64,000 nucleotides of DNA, taken from assembly GCF_021021415.1 (NCBI RefSeq), contig NZ_JAINWJ010000029.1, positions 1 through 64,000 of the forward strand, read 5' to 3'. Position numbers and translations under genes: made by a program. This stretch comes from Martelella mediterranea (GTDB taxonomy: Bacteria > Pseudomonadota > Alphaproteobacteria > Rhizobiales > Rhizobiaceae). The notes beneath the pieces were generated by a model, which did no database searches, was not told the origin of the DNA, and worked only from the letters and a program-made list of their open reading frames with translations. This document shows positions 44,238 to 52,366 of this stretch, one piece after another. Numbering within the stretch: position 1 is the stretch's first letter; each line of letters starts with the position of its first letter.

Positions 44238-45137
44238 CTACGCCGTCGGCATTTCGAACCTGTTGCGAAGCCGGAACAACTCGGCCGTGAAGCCGCGGAC
44301 GAGGGTGGACTTCTGGATGTCGGCGGGAAAGAGAAGGTAGACGCGGAACATCACGTCGGGCGTGAAGGGGCGGAGCGCGACGGTTCTGCTTTCCGCTTCG
44401 CCGATGACCAGCGGGTTCACCAGTCCCACGGCGTCGCCCTCCTGCGCCAGTGCGCAGATGGTGGCGGCGTTCGGGGTCTCGATCACATATTTGGGCTCGT
44501 GCCCGGCATTCTTCATCGTCTCGTCAAAGCGCTGCCGCGCCCGGTCCTCGGGGCTGAGGCCGATCAGTGGCCATTCCGCGATCAGATCGGGGGTGATCGA
44601 CTTGTGAAGGGTCAGCGGATGGGATTTCGGCATGGCGATGAGGCCCGGAAAGCTGCCGAATAACTGGCTGTCGATGCCCGAGCGGTCGATTTCGTCGGCT
44701 GCGAGCCCCAGATCATACTGCCCGTCGGTGATGCCGTTGCGGATCGCCGACGACCAGGTGATGTGGAAGGTGATCCTGACGCCCGGATTCTGTTTCCGGA
44801 AGGCGCGGATGGCGGCGGGCGCCAGAATAGCCCCGGCCGCCGCCAGCGAGGCGATCTTCAGCGTGCCGGCCCCGTAGTCGCGGATGCTGGCCGCCGTTGC
44901 CTGTAGCCGGTCCAGCCCCTTGAAGCTGACCTCGACCTCCCGGAAGAACAGCGTTCCTTCGGGCGTCGCGATCAGCCGACCGCGCACCCGATCGAACAGC
45001 GGAAACCGCACCGCCGCTTCCAGCTCGGCGATCAGACGCGAGACGGCCGGCTGGGTGACGCCCATCAGCTCGGCGGCCCGGACGGTCGAGCCCGAGATCA
45101 TGACGGCGTTGAAGGCTTCGAGCTGGCGAAAATTCAT
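44238..45137 (-). CDS. LysR-family transcriptional regulator
   Basis: A 299-aa LTTR. N-terminal winged helix FRQLEAFNAVMISGSTVRAA then MGVTQPAVSRLIAELEAAV; the C-terminal two-lobe effector domain includes LKIASLAAAGAILAP and ITFHITWSSAIRNGITDGQY. Resembles regulators of amino-acid and opine catabolism. It is divergent from the cystathionine beta-lyase-like gene, and the 93-bp gap has the palindrome CATAG-AA-CTATG. It likely controls that gene and the AapJQMP operon. Confidence 0.9.
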   Translation of the reverse strand: MNFRQLEAFNAVMISGSTVRAAELMGVTQPAVSRLIAELEAAVRFPLFDRVRGRLIATPEGTLFFREVEVSFKGLDRLQATAASIRDYGAGTLKIASLAAAGAILAPAAIRAFRKQNPGVRITFHITWSSAIRNGITDGQYDLGLAADEIDRSGIDSQLFGSFPGLIAMPKSHPLTLHKSITPDLIAEWPLIGLSPEDRARQRFDETMKNAGHEPKYVIETPNAATICALAQEGDAVGLVNPLVIGEAESRTVALRPFTPDVMFRVYLLFPADIQKSTLVRGFTAELFRLRNRFEMPTA

Positions 45138-45153
45138 GCCTATAAGGTTTCCG

Positions 45154-45165
45154 CATAGAACTATG
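45154..45165. promoter_or_regulatory. Candidate LysR-type operator palindrome
   Basis: CATAGAACTATG has perfect 5-bp inverted arms with a two-base centre. It lies 17 bases from the lysR start and 66 bases from the divergent lyase start, a usual position for an LTTR recognition site. Inferred only. Confidence 0.4.
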
Positions 45166-45230
45166 TGTCCTGATCAGTATTCCTGCTGCCAACAAAAGGC
45201 AATGATGGCGTCGTTATTTCAGGAGTTCAC

Positions 45231-46412
45231 ATGCGCGACGCAACCAAGAGCGTTCACCACCCGAAGATCAGCGAAGAGGGCTATGCCGCTCTCGGCGTTC
45301 CGACCCACCGGGCTTCGACCATCGTCTTTCCGGACGCGGAAGCCTATGCCACTCGTTCGCAACGGGATCTCGACAGCTATTCCTACGGCCTGCACGGCAC
45401 GCCGACGCAGCGCGTGCTGGAGGCGCAGCTTACAGCACTCGAAAACGGGTTGAAGACGGTCATCCTACCCTCCGGCCAGGCCGCGATCGCGGTCGTGATG
45501 CTCTCGTGCCTGAAGCCCGGCGACCATGTTCTGGTGGCCGACAACGCCTATCCCCCGGTCATCGGTCTCTGCCGCAATTTCCTGGAGCCGCGTGGCATCG
45601 AATGGTCCGTGTTCGAGCCGGGTATTGGCGCCGGAATCGAAGGCGATGTGCGCGACAACACAAGGCTGATCTGGATGGAATCGCCCGGTTCCACAACCAT
45701 GGAAATCGAGGATGTGCCGGCCATCACCGCGATTGCGAAACGGCGCGGCATCCTGACCGGCATCGATAATACCTGGGCGACGCCGCTTCTGTTCAAGCCG
45801 CTCGACCATGGCGTCGACTTCTCGATGCAGGCCCTGACCAAATATCCGGGCGGTCACTCCGACCTGCTGATGGGCTCGGTCAGCGTCAACGATCTGGACC
45901 TGCGCAAGGCCTTGCGCGACACCATGCGCATGCTGGGCTTCGGCGTTTCGCCGGATGCCGTGCAACTGGTGCTGCGCGGACTGGAAACCATGGCCGTGCG
46001 TCTCGCCCATGTCGGGCGTGTGGCCGGCGAAATCGCGGCGGAGCTGGAAAGCCGCGATGTCGGGCCGGTTCTGTTTCCCGCGCTCGCCTCCAGTCCCGGA
46101 CATGCCATCTGGAAGCGCGATTTTACCGGCGCCAGCGGCCTGTTTTCGGTCGTCCTGCCGGTCGAGCATGAAGCGCGCCTCGATGCCGCGCTCAATGGTC
46201 TGCGCTATTTCGCGATCGGCGCCTCGTGGGGCGGCACCCGCAGCCTGATTGCGCCGATGAGCGTCAAGACATCGCGGCAGATGCCGCATCCCCACAAGGA
46301 CCGCATCATTCTGCGCGTCAATATCGGCGTGGAAGACCCCTCCGATCTCAGGGAAGACCTCGACGGCTTCTTCACTGCGCTCGGTGGCTCACAAGTCACA
46401 TGCAGCATATAA
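45231..46412 (+). CDS. Cystathionine beta-lyase-like PLP enzyme (MetC family)
   Basis: A 393-aa Cys/Met-metabolism PLP enzyme. Landmarks are SYSYGLHGTPTQRVLEAQLT, LPSGQAAIAVVMLSCLKPGD, DNTWATPLLFKPLDHGVDFS and the PLP lysine K204 in QALTKYPGGHSDLLMGS. YGLHGTPT replaces the usual YxRxxxPT and is typical of the alphaproteobacterial MetC group. It cleaves cystathionine or another beta-substituted amino acid to ammonia and pyruvate plus thiol. It is 22 bp upstream of an AapJQMP-type importer, which suggests use of imported sulfur amino acids rather than methionine synthesis. CAGGAG precedes the ATG. Confidence 0.88.
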   Translation: MRDATKSVHHPKISEEGYAALGVPTHRASTIVFPDAEAYATRSQRDLDSYSYGLHGTPTQRVLEAQLTALENGLKTVILPSGQAAIAVVMLSCLKPGDHVLVADNAYPPVIGLCRNFLEPRGIEWSVFEPGIGAGIEGDVRDNTRLIWMESPGSTTMEIEDVPAITAIAKRRGILTGIDNTWATPLLFKPLDHGVDFSMQALTKYPGGHSDLLMGSVSVNDLDLRKALRDTMRMLGFGVSPDAVQLVLRGLETMAVRLAHVGRVAGEIAAELESRDVGPVLFPALASSPGHAIWKRDFTGASGLFSVVLPVEHEARLDAALNGLRYFAIGASWGGTRSLIAPMSVKTSRQMPHPHKDRIILRVNIGVEDPSDLREDLDGFFTALGGSQVTCSI

Positions 46413-46434
46413 AATCCAACAAGGAGACGGGAAC

Positions 46435-47457
46435 ATGACCTGCAAGACCACATTGACCGCAATGGCGATGATCGCCGCGCTAACTGCGCCGGCATTGGCG
46501 CAATCGACATCGACGCTTGACACCGTGAAGGAGCGGGGGCGGCTGATCTGCGGCTCCAGCCAGGGCACGCCCGGTTTCGGCGCGCCGGATGACAATGGCT
46601 ACTGGCGCGGCCTCGACGTGGAAACCTGCCGGGCCGTCGCCGTGGCTGTGCTTGACGACAAGGATGCGGTCGATTTCGTGCCGCTTTCGGGCCAGCAGCG
46701 CATTCCGGCCCTTCAGACCGGCGAGATCGACATGCTGCCGCGCACGCTTACCTGGACGCTGCAGCGCGATGCCAATGGCATCAATTTCACGTCGCCGAAC
46801 TATTACGAATTCACCGGCTTCATGATGCCGAAATCGCTCGGCATCACCAGCGTCGAGGACATGGCGGGCGCGTCCGTCTGCGTGCAGACCGGCTCGACCA
46901 CCGAGGTTGTCGTCAACGACGTCTCGACCAAGAACGATCTCGATCTTCAGCCCGTCGTCTTCGACAACACCACCGCCGGCCGTCAGGCCTTCTTCTCCGG
47001 CCGCTGCGATGCGCTGATCACCGATGCCGGGGCGCTCGCCTCCGTGCGCGCGACGATGGCCGACAATCCGGACGACTACGTCATCTTCCCGGCAACGCCC
47101 TATATGGATGCGCTGACGCCTGCGGTCCGCCATGGCGACGACCAGTGGCTCGATATCGTGACATGGTCGATCCAGGCGATGATCGCCGCCGAGGCATTCG
47201 GGCTTACCAGCGAGAATATCGACGACTATCTCGACAGCGACGATCCGCGCATCCGCCGGTTTCTGGGCACGGATCCGGGCAATGGCGCGGCCCTCGGTCT
47301 CAGCGATGACTTCGCCTACCGGATCGTGAAATCCGTTGGTAATTACGCCGAGGTCTATGATCGCAATGTCGGCATGGACAGCCCGCTGAAGCTGGAGCGC
47401 GGTTACAATGCGCTGTTCAACGACGGCGGGCTGATGTTCCCGCTGGCCTTTCAGTAA
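46435..47457 (+). CDS. aapJ: General L-amino-acid ABC transporter substrate-binding protein (AapJ-like)
   Basis: A 340-aa periplasmic binding protein of the AapJ/BztA size class. Signal peptide ends APALAQ. Landmarks are RLICGSSQGTPGFGAPDDNG, GLDVETCRAVAVAVL, LSGQQRIPALQTGEIDMLPR and GASVCVQTGSTTEVVVND. The start at 46435 follows AAGGAG; a longer frame would start inside the lyase gene. Broad amino-acid specificity is known for AapJ homologues; the ligand here may be narrower given the linked lyase. Confidence 0.9.
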   Translation: MTCKTTLTAMAMIAALTAPALAQSTSTLDTVKERGRLICGSSQGTPGFGAPDDNGYWRGLDVETCRAVAVAVLDDKDAVDFVPLSGQQRIPALQTGEIDMLPRTLTWTLQRDANGINFTSPNYYEFTGFMMPKSLGITSVEDMAGASVCVQTGSTTEVVVNDVSTKNDLDLQPVVFDNTTAGRQAFFSGRCDALITDAGALASVRATMADNPDDYVIFPATPYMDALTPAVRHGDDQWLDIVTWSIQAMIAAEAFGLTSENIDDYLDSDDPRIRRFLGTDPGNGAALGLSDDFAYRIVKSVGNYAEVYDRNVGMDSPLKLERGYNALFNDGGLMFPLAFQ

Positions 47458-47465
47458 AGCCGGTT

Positions 47466-48614
47466 ATGCTGTCGCTCTGGTATTCACAACGGGCCCGATC
47501 CTGGGCCATGCAGATCGCCCTTCTGGGCGGTCTGGTCCTGTTCGTCTGGTGGCTTGCGGGCAATACGCATGAAAACCTGACCGAACGCGGCATCCGCACC
47601 GGCTTCGACTATCTCTGGCGGCCGGCGCGCTTTCCGATTTCCGAAAGCATCGTCCGCTACGATGCATCGGACAGCTTCTTCTGGGCCTATGTTGTCGGTC
47701 TCGCCAATACGCTGTGGCTGTCGTTCCTGTCTATCCTGTTTGCAACGCTGCTCGGGCTGGTGGTCGGCCTCTCGCGCCGCTCCGCCCATCCGCTGCTGTC
47801 GCGCTTTGCCGGTACTTATGTCACCGTGCTGCGCAACGTTCCGCTGATCGTCCAGCTTCTCTTCTGGTATGCGATCGCCACCTCGCTGTTTCCGGTTCCG
47901 CGCGAGGCGCTCAATCCGCTGCCCGGCGTGTTCTTGTCCATTCGCGGCGTCTATGCTCCGGCCCTGACGCTCGGCCCCGGCGCCAGCATGCTGCTGATCG
48001 TTGCGACGTTTCTGTTCGTGCTTGCGATCGTCGCCGGCTTCAAGGCTGCGGCCGGACGGCGTTTGCCGGCAAAGGCCGCATCTGTCGGCATTTTCCTGTG
48101 TGTATGGGTGGCTGTCGTCGTCTGGCTCTCCGGCATGCTCGGCCATCCGGTCGGTCTTGAGGCGCCGGCCCTGAAGGGGCTCAATTTCAGAGGCGGTATG
48201 GTGCTGTCGCCCGAATTCGCCGCCATCATCACCGGCCTGACGATCTATACCTCCGCCTTCATCGGCGAGATCATCCGCGGCGGCATCGACGCCGTTGAGA
48301 AGGGCCAGTGGGAAGGCGGCAGGGCGCTGGGGCTCAGCGAACGCCACATCATGTTCCGGATCATCCTGCCGCAGGCGCTGAGGATCATCGTGCCGCCGAT
48401 GACGTCGCAATATCTTTCCACCGTCAAGAACACCACGCTTGCCGTGGCGGTCGGCTATCCAGAACTCGGCCTCGTGGTCAACACGGTGATCAACCAGACC
48501 GGTCAGGCGATCGAGAGCATCCTGATCATGCTGGCGGTCTTTCTCAGCATTTCGCTCTCCGTTTCCGCTTTCATGAACTGGTACAATGCGCGCGTTGCGC
48601 TGGTGGTGCGCTGA
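47466..48614 (+). CDS. aapQ: Amino-acid ABC transporter permease (AapQ-like)
   Basis: A 382-aa permease, long like AapQ (about 400) because of additional TM segments and a periplasmic loop between FDYLWRPARFPISESIVRYD and the EAA region KGQWEGGRALGLSERHIMFR. LGLVVGLSRRSAHPLLSRFA and YVTVLRNVPLIVQLLFWY are conserved. It partners the next permease; start eight bases after aapJ, stop overlapping aapM. Confidence 0.9.
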   Translation: MLSLWYSQRARSWAMQIALLGGLVLFVWWLAGNTHENLTERGIRTGFDYLWRPARFPISESIVRYDASDSFFWAYVVGLANTLWLSFLSILFATLLGLVVGLSRRSAHPLLSRFAGTYVTVLRNVPLIVQLLFWYAIATSLFPVPREALNPLPGVFLSIRGVYAPALTLGPGASMLLIVATFLFVLAIVAGFKAAAGRRLPAKAASVGIFLCVWVAVVVWLSGMLGHPVGLEAPALKGLNFRGGMVLSPEFAAIITGLTIYTSAFIGEIIRGGIDAVEKGQWEGGRALGLSERHIMFRIILPQALRIIVPPMTSQYLSTVKNTTLAVAVGYPELGLVVNTVINQTGQAIESILIMLAVFLSISLSVSAFMNWYNARVALVVR

Positions 48615-49702
48615 TGACCGATATTACCTTCAACACCGCAGCCGATGCGCCGCAGAAACCGCCAAGGGCCAAGCGCAAGCCGCTGCTGAAGCTGCTGTTC
48701 GGCGATCTGTTGTCGGCATTCCTCACGGTTCTCGCCATCCTGATCATCCTCGGCCTTATCCCGGCCTTCAACTGGGCCGTTCTTGATGCCCACTGGGTCG
48801 GCGGCCCGGCGGCCTGCCAGGGCGGCGGGGCGTGCTGGACCTTTATCGGCGCCAAGGCGCGGCTGATCCTGTTCGGTCTCTATCCGCCGCAGGAGCAATG
48901 GCGGGCCACCATCGTGATCGTGCTGATCGTCGCCATGGTGCTCGTTTCGCTGTCGCCGAGATTGTGGAACGCGCGGCTGCTGCTGGTCTGGGCCGCCGCG
49001 ATTGCCGCCATGCTGGTGCTGATGGGCGGCGGCGTGCTGGGGCTCGATTACGTGCCGACGTCGAAATGGGGCGGCCTGCCGGTGACACTGCTTTTGGCGG
49101 TGCTGTCGCTCGGCCTTGCCTTTCCGCTGGCCGTTTTGCTGGCGTTGGGCCGACGGGGAAAACTGCCCGTGGCGCGAGCGATCAGCATTTTTGTGATCGA
49201 GCTTGTGCGCGGTCTTCCGCTGGTCGGCCTGCTGTTCGTGGCGGCGATCCTGTTGCCGCTGCTGCTGCCGCCGGAATGGACGGTCGACAAGCTCGGCCGC
49301 ACGCTTGCCGCGCTGACGATCTTCGCCGCCGCCTATCTGGCGGAGGTCATTCGCGGCGGCCTTCAGGGGCTGGACGACGGGCAGATCGAGGCGGCCGAGG
49401 CGCTCGGCATTCCCTACTGGAAAATGATCTGGCACATCGTTTTGCCGCAGGCGATCCAGAACGTGATCCCGCCGCTGACCAACACCGCCATCGTGATGAT
49501 CAAGAACACCTCGCTGGTGCTGATCGTCGGTGTGTTCGACATGCTGAGCGCGGCCCGCAGCGCCAGCACCGACCCGGCATGGCCGGCGCCTTCCACCGAG
49601 GCCTATCTGTTCGTCGCGGCGATCTACTTCATCATCTGCTTTTCCATCTCAATCTATTCGCGCCATCTCGAACGGGGCGTAGCCGCAAGGACACACGGAT
49701 GA
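48614..49702 (+). CDS. aapM: Amino-acid ABC transporter permease (AapM-like)
   Basis: A 362-aa permease. The AapM hallmark is a periplasmic segment with two Cys (PAACQGGGACWTFIGAKARL); the EAA loop is QIEAAEALGIPYWKMIWHIV. The start at 48614 overlaps the aapQ stop (TGATG), and the stop overlaps aapP (ATGA). Extra N-terminal TM helices fit the Aap/Bzt family. Confidence 0.9.
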   Translation: MTDITFNTAADAPQKPPRAKRKPLLKLLFGDLLSAFLTVLAILIILGLIPAFNWAVLDAHWVGGPAACQGGGACWTFIGAKARLILFGLYPPQEQWRATIVIVLIVAMVLVSLSPRLWNARLLLVWAAAIAAMLVLMGGGVLGLDYVPTSKWGGLPVTLLLAVLSLGLAFPLAVLLALGRRGKLPVARAISIFVIELVRGLPLVGLLFVAAILLPLLLPPEWTVDKLGRTLAALTIFAAAYLAEVIRGGLQGLDDGQIEAAEALGIPYWKMIWHIVLPQAIQNVIPPLTNTAIVMIKNTSLVLIVGVFDMLSAARSASTDPAWPAPSTEAYLFVAAIYFIICFSISIYSRHLERGVAARTHG

Positions 49703-50442
49703 AACCTGCGATCGAAATCGATAACATCGACAAATTCTACGGCGATTTTCACGTGCTCAAGGGCGTTTCGCTGACGGTTGCGGCCGGCGAGAAAGTGGTG
49801 GTGTGCGGGCCGTCGGGATCGGGCAAATCGACGCTGATCCGCTGCATCAACCGCCTCGAGGAGCATCAGGCGGGCCGGATTGTCGTCAACGGCGTCGAGC
49901 TTGGCGACGATCTGCGCAATCTCGATGCGGTCCGGCGTGATGCGGGCATGGTGTTTCAGCATTTCAACCTGTTTCCGCATCTGACGGTGCTCGAAAACTG
50001 CGCTCTGCCGCAGATCCTGTCGCGGCGCACGCCGCGCGCGGAAGCGGAGACGGCTGCGGAAACCTTCCTGAAGCGCGTCCGCATTCTCGACCAGGCGCCC
50101 AAATTTCCCGGGCAGCTTTCCGGCGGGCAAAAGCAACGCGTCGCCATAGCGCGGGCGCTCTGCATGCGACCGCGGATCATGCTGTTCGATGAGCCGACAT
50201 CGGCGCTCGATCCGGAGATGATCCGGGAAGTGCTCGACGTGATGGTGGAACTCGCCGATGACGGCATGACCATGGTGGTCGTCACCCATGAAATGGGCTT
50301 CGCCCGCCAGGTCGCCGACCGCGTCGTCTATATGGAAGCCGGCGGGATTGTCGAAACCGCCGCCCCGGATCAGTTCTTCGATGCGCCGGAAGACGAGAGA
50401 ACCCGACGTTTTCTGTCCAGCATCCGGACGATGATCCACTGA
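49699..50442 (+). CDS. aapP: Amino-acid ABC transporter ATP-binding protein (AapP-like)
   Basis: A 247-aa ABC ATPase with Walker A GPSGSGKST, Q-loop MVFQHFNLFPH, signature LSGGQKQRVAIARAL, Walker B MLFDEPTSALDPE and H-loop VTHEMGF. The start at 49699 is the ATG overlapping the aapM stop. It is the last gene of the lyase-aapJQMP operon; a terminator follows. Confidence 0.93.
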   Translation: MKPAIEIDNIDKFYGDFHVLKGVSLTVAAGEKVVVCGPSGSGKSTLIRCINRLEEHQAGRIVVNGVELGDDLRNLDAVRRDAGMVFQHFNLFPHLTVLENCALPQILSRRTPRAEAETAAETFLKRVRILDQAPKFPGQLSGGQKQRVAIARALCMRPRIMLFDEPTSALDPEMIREVLDVMVELADDGMTMVVVTHEMGFARQVADRVVYMEAGGIVETAAPDQFFDAPEDERTRRFLSSIRTMIH

Positions 50443-50466
50443 CGGTTGGGATCCGTGCCCCTCAGG

Positions 50467-50498
50467 AAAAAACATCGCCGCCCGGTGGAGGGGCGGCG
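50467..50498 (-). terminator. Intrinsic terminator of the minus-strand metal operon
   Basis: CGCCGCCC (50476-50483) pairs with GGGCGGCG (50491-50498). On the minus strand the stem is followed by ATGTTTTTT (50475-50467), the T-run of a terminator for the DUF1775-PCuAC gene that ends at 50512. The stem may also stop aapP transcription. Confidence 0.8.
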
Positions 50499-50511
50499 AC
50501 AGGTCTGAAGC

Positions 50512-51522
50512 TCAGTTGGCGTTCGTGTCGCCACGGTCCATATGGTCTTGATCCATGCCATGCATGTCGTGGCCGGCATCTTGTGCGGCGATGCTTCTCA
50601 CGGCGAAGGGCACGGTCACCGTGCCGGCCTTTTCGAAGGTCAGTTCGACATCGACGACGCTGCCTTCGGCAAGCGGGCCGTTGAGCTGCATGAACATCAC
50701 ATGCATGCCGCCGGGCGAGAGCGTCACGGTTTCATGAGCCGGAACCGGAACGCCGTCGGTCATCCGGTACATCTTCATCACCTCGCCATCCATGCGCATG
50801 TTGTGAAGCTGCAATTCGCCGGCGGCATCGGAAGAGGCGGCAATGAGGCGGTCGTCGGCATCGCCATTATTGGTGATCGTCATGAAGCCGCCGCCGACGG
50901 GCGCGCCGGGCAGGGTGGCGCGGGCAAAGGCGCCGTCGATCGCGAGATCGCCGAGCGTCACATGGTCCGGCGCCATCGCGTCGTCGTGGCCGTGATGGTC
51001 GTTGCCGCCCTTGGCAGCGGTGACCGTCAGCTTCGGCGCGGGCTCGCCGTCGCCGGCCTCGCCCGTGGCGGTCCAGTGGTTGGCGCTGCCATCGGCGCAG
51101 AGCTGGACGGCGGGGAAATAGAGCGCCGTACCGGGCGCGATATCGGAAGAGAGCGAGCCGCGCATCGCGAATTCATCGTAGTGGGCGTCGCGCAGTTCGC
51201 CGCCCTTCCAGACCACCTCGGTGACCCCTTCGCTGACCGGGCTGCCGTGGTTCATGTAGGTATTGGCATAGTCGCCGGTGACGGTTTCGAGCACCCAGCC
51301 GGCATGCGGCATCGGTTTTACGCTGTAAAAACCCTCCGGCACCTGAACGCGGATTTCGGTGGTCGCCGCGCCATCGCAGCCGTGCGGCACGCGGATAACG
51401 GCTTTGTAGCTGCCGCCGGCGGCCGCTTCCGCGGTTTCAAGCGTCATGTGGGCGTTGGCGGCGGAAAGGCTGGCAAGGCTGATCGCGCCGGCCCATGCGA
51501 GACGGGTCATGAACGTGGTCAT
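50512..51522 (-). CDS. DUF1775 (YcnI) - PCu(A)C copper chaperone fusion
   Basis: A 336-aa periplasmic copper protein. Signal peptide cleavage after AANA exposes His25 (HMTLE), the copper-brace histidine of YcnI. The DUF1775 domain (about 25-165) has VRVPHGCDGAATTEIRVQVP. A PCu(A)C cupredoxin-like domain (about 185-310) follows, with Cu(I) ligands H240, M242/M251 and H274-V-M276 (GGMHVMF). The C-terminus is a His/Met tail (HDMHGMDQDHMD). The two modules are separate genes in many bacteria. The role is copper delivery, probably to cytochrome oxidase (family knowledge). It lies downstream of DUF2946 on the same strand. Confidence 0.9.
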   Translation of the reverse strand: MTTFMTRLAWAGAISLASLSAANAHMTLETAEAAAGGSYKAVIRVPHGCDGAATTEIRVQVPEGFYSVKPMPHAGWVLETVTGDYANTYMNHGSPVSEGVTEVVWKGGELRDAHYDEFAMRGSLSSDIAPGTALYFPAVQLCADGSANHWTATGEAGDGEPAPKLTVTAAKGGNDHHGHDDAMAPDHVTLGDLAIDGAFARATLPGAPVGGGFMTITNNGDADDRLIAASSDAAGELQLHNMRMDGEVMKMYRMTDGVPVPAHETVTLSPGGMHVMFMQLNGPLAEGSVVDVELTFEKAGTVTVPFAVRSIAAQDAGHDMHGMDQDHMDRGDTNAN

Positions 51523-51584
51523 GGAAAATACTCCGTTTGGAATTGTCGTGATTTTACGGACCCTGAAAGGTCCGCTTTGCGAAA

Positions 51585-51992
51585 TCAGACAACAAACGGC
51601 GGTGCGCGCGGATTGTAATGATCGGTGTGGAGGACAAGCGTTGGAGCTTGGTCGTTCACCGTGAATACATGCGCCACAAGGCAAGTGTAAGCCGGGACGG
51701 CATCGTCCGGCGGCGGCGGCAGGATGGCGGCATCCTGGCGGCAGGCATGGCAAGGGCCATGGCTTGCGGCACCGTGATCGGCGGGACCGCTGCCGCAGAC
51801 AACGCTCTGGGAAGAGACCAGAAGCGCACCGGCATCATGGTGTGTCAAAGCCGGCATATAGGGCTGATAGACGAAAGACAGCGCAAAAACGGCGATCGCG
51901 GCCAGTGCCGCCGCCAGTTCCCGCATTGCTGCCTTCAATCCCCGCAAACCCAATGCCTCCCTCTCATCCAGCAGTTCCGCCGAAGCGTGCAT
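51585..51992 (-). CDS. DUF2946-like small membrane protein
   Basis: A 135-aa protein; an internal ATG at 51926 (MRELAAALAAIAVFALSFVY) gives 113 aa and a better fit to the family length. One TM helix or uncleaved signal is followed by a His/Cys segment with CGSGPADHGAASHGPCHACR, which could bind copper. The tail reads TLVLHTDHYNPRAPPFVV. DUF2946 genes usually flank PCuAC/DUF1775 genes or TonB-dependent copper receptors, as here. Function unknown. Confidence 0.7.
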   Translation of the reverse strand: MHASAELLDEREALGLRGLKAAMRELAAALAAIAVFALSFVYQPYMPALTHHDAGALLVSSQSVVCGSGPADHGAASHGPCHACRQDAAILPPPPDDAVPAYTCLVAHVFTVNDQAPTLVLHTDHYNPRAPPFVV

Positions 51993-52078
51993 AAGCTCGG
52001 CGAAACAAGAATGGAAGCCGCAATTTATTGCAACTTGTCAATTTGACGCAAGCGAAACGTCGGCCGGGCGCGCCGGTT

Positions 52079-52366
52079 TCATGCGCTGTCTTGAATATTC
52101 ACAACGACCTGCCGGACGTCCTCGAATGTGACATCCGCCATCGCCTTGTGAATGGAAAATTGACGTGTGTCGTTTGGCCCCGCCATCACCAGAATGACCG
52201 TTTCTCGTGGCGGGCAGCCGGGGAGGTGGCAGGCGAGCTCGTTGACCGAGACGATGGTTGCATCATCGATCGCCAGCAGATCGCGCGTCCAGCTCTTGAT
52301 CCTGCGCGCTGCCTCGATGACGCCCGGCTGTTTCCGGGCGAGCGGGTTCACGAACGCATTGCTCAA
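52079..52366 (-). CDS. Conserved 95-aa protein linked to the COG0523 GTPase
   Basis: A 95-aa protein of unknown function beginning SNAFVNPLARKQPGVIEAAR and containing VNELACHLPGCPPRETVILV with two Cys separated by five residues. The start is TTG at 52366, whose TTGA overlaps the GTPase stop, indicating translational coupling. I recall similar small ORFs next to CobW-type genes in alphaproteobacteria but cannot name a family. The Cys pair and position suggest a metal-handling partner. Confidence 0.65.
   Translation of the reverse strand: MSNAFVNPLARKQPGVIEAARRIKSWTRDLLAIDDATIVSVNELACHLPGCPPRETVILVMAGPNDTRQFSIHKAMADVTFEDVRQVVVNIQDSA

Noticed and set aside
45138-45230. SAM-type riboswitch before the MetC-like gene
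   Set aside because: The gap is 93 bp, contains a LysR-type palindrome and shows none of the conserved SAM-II or SAH core bases.
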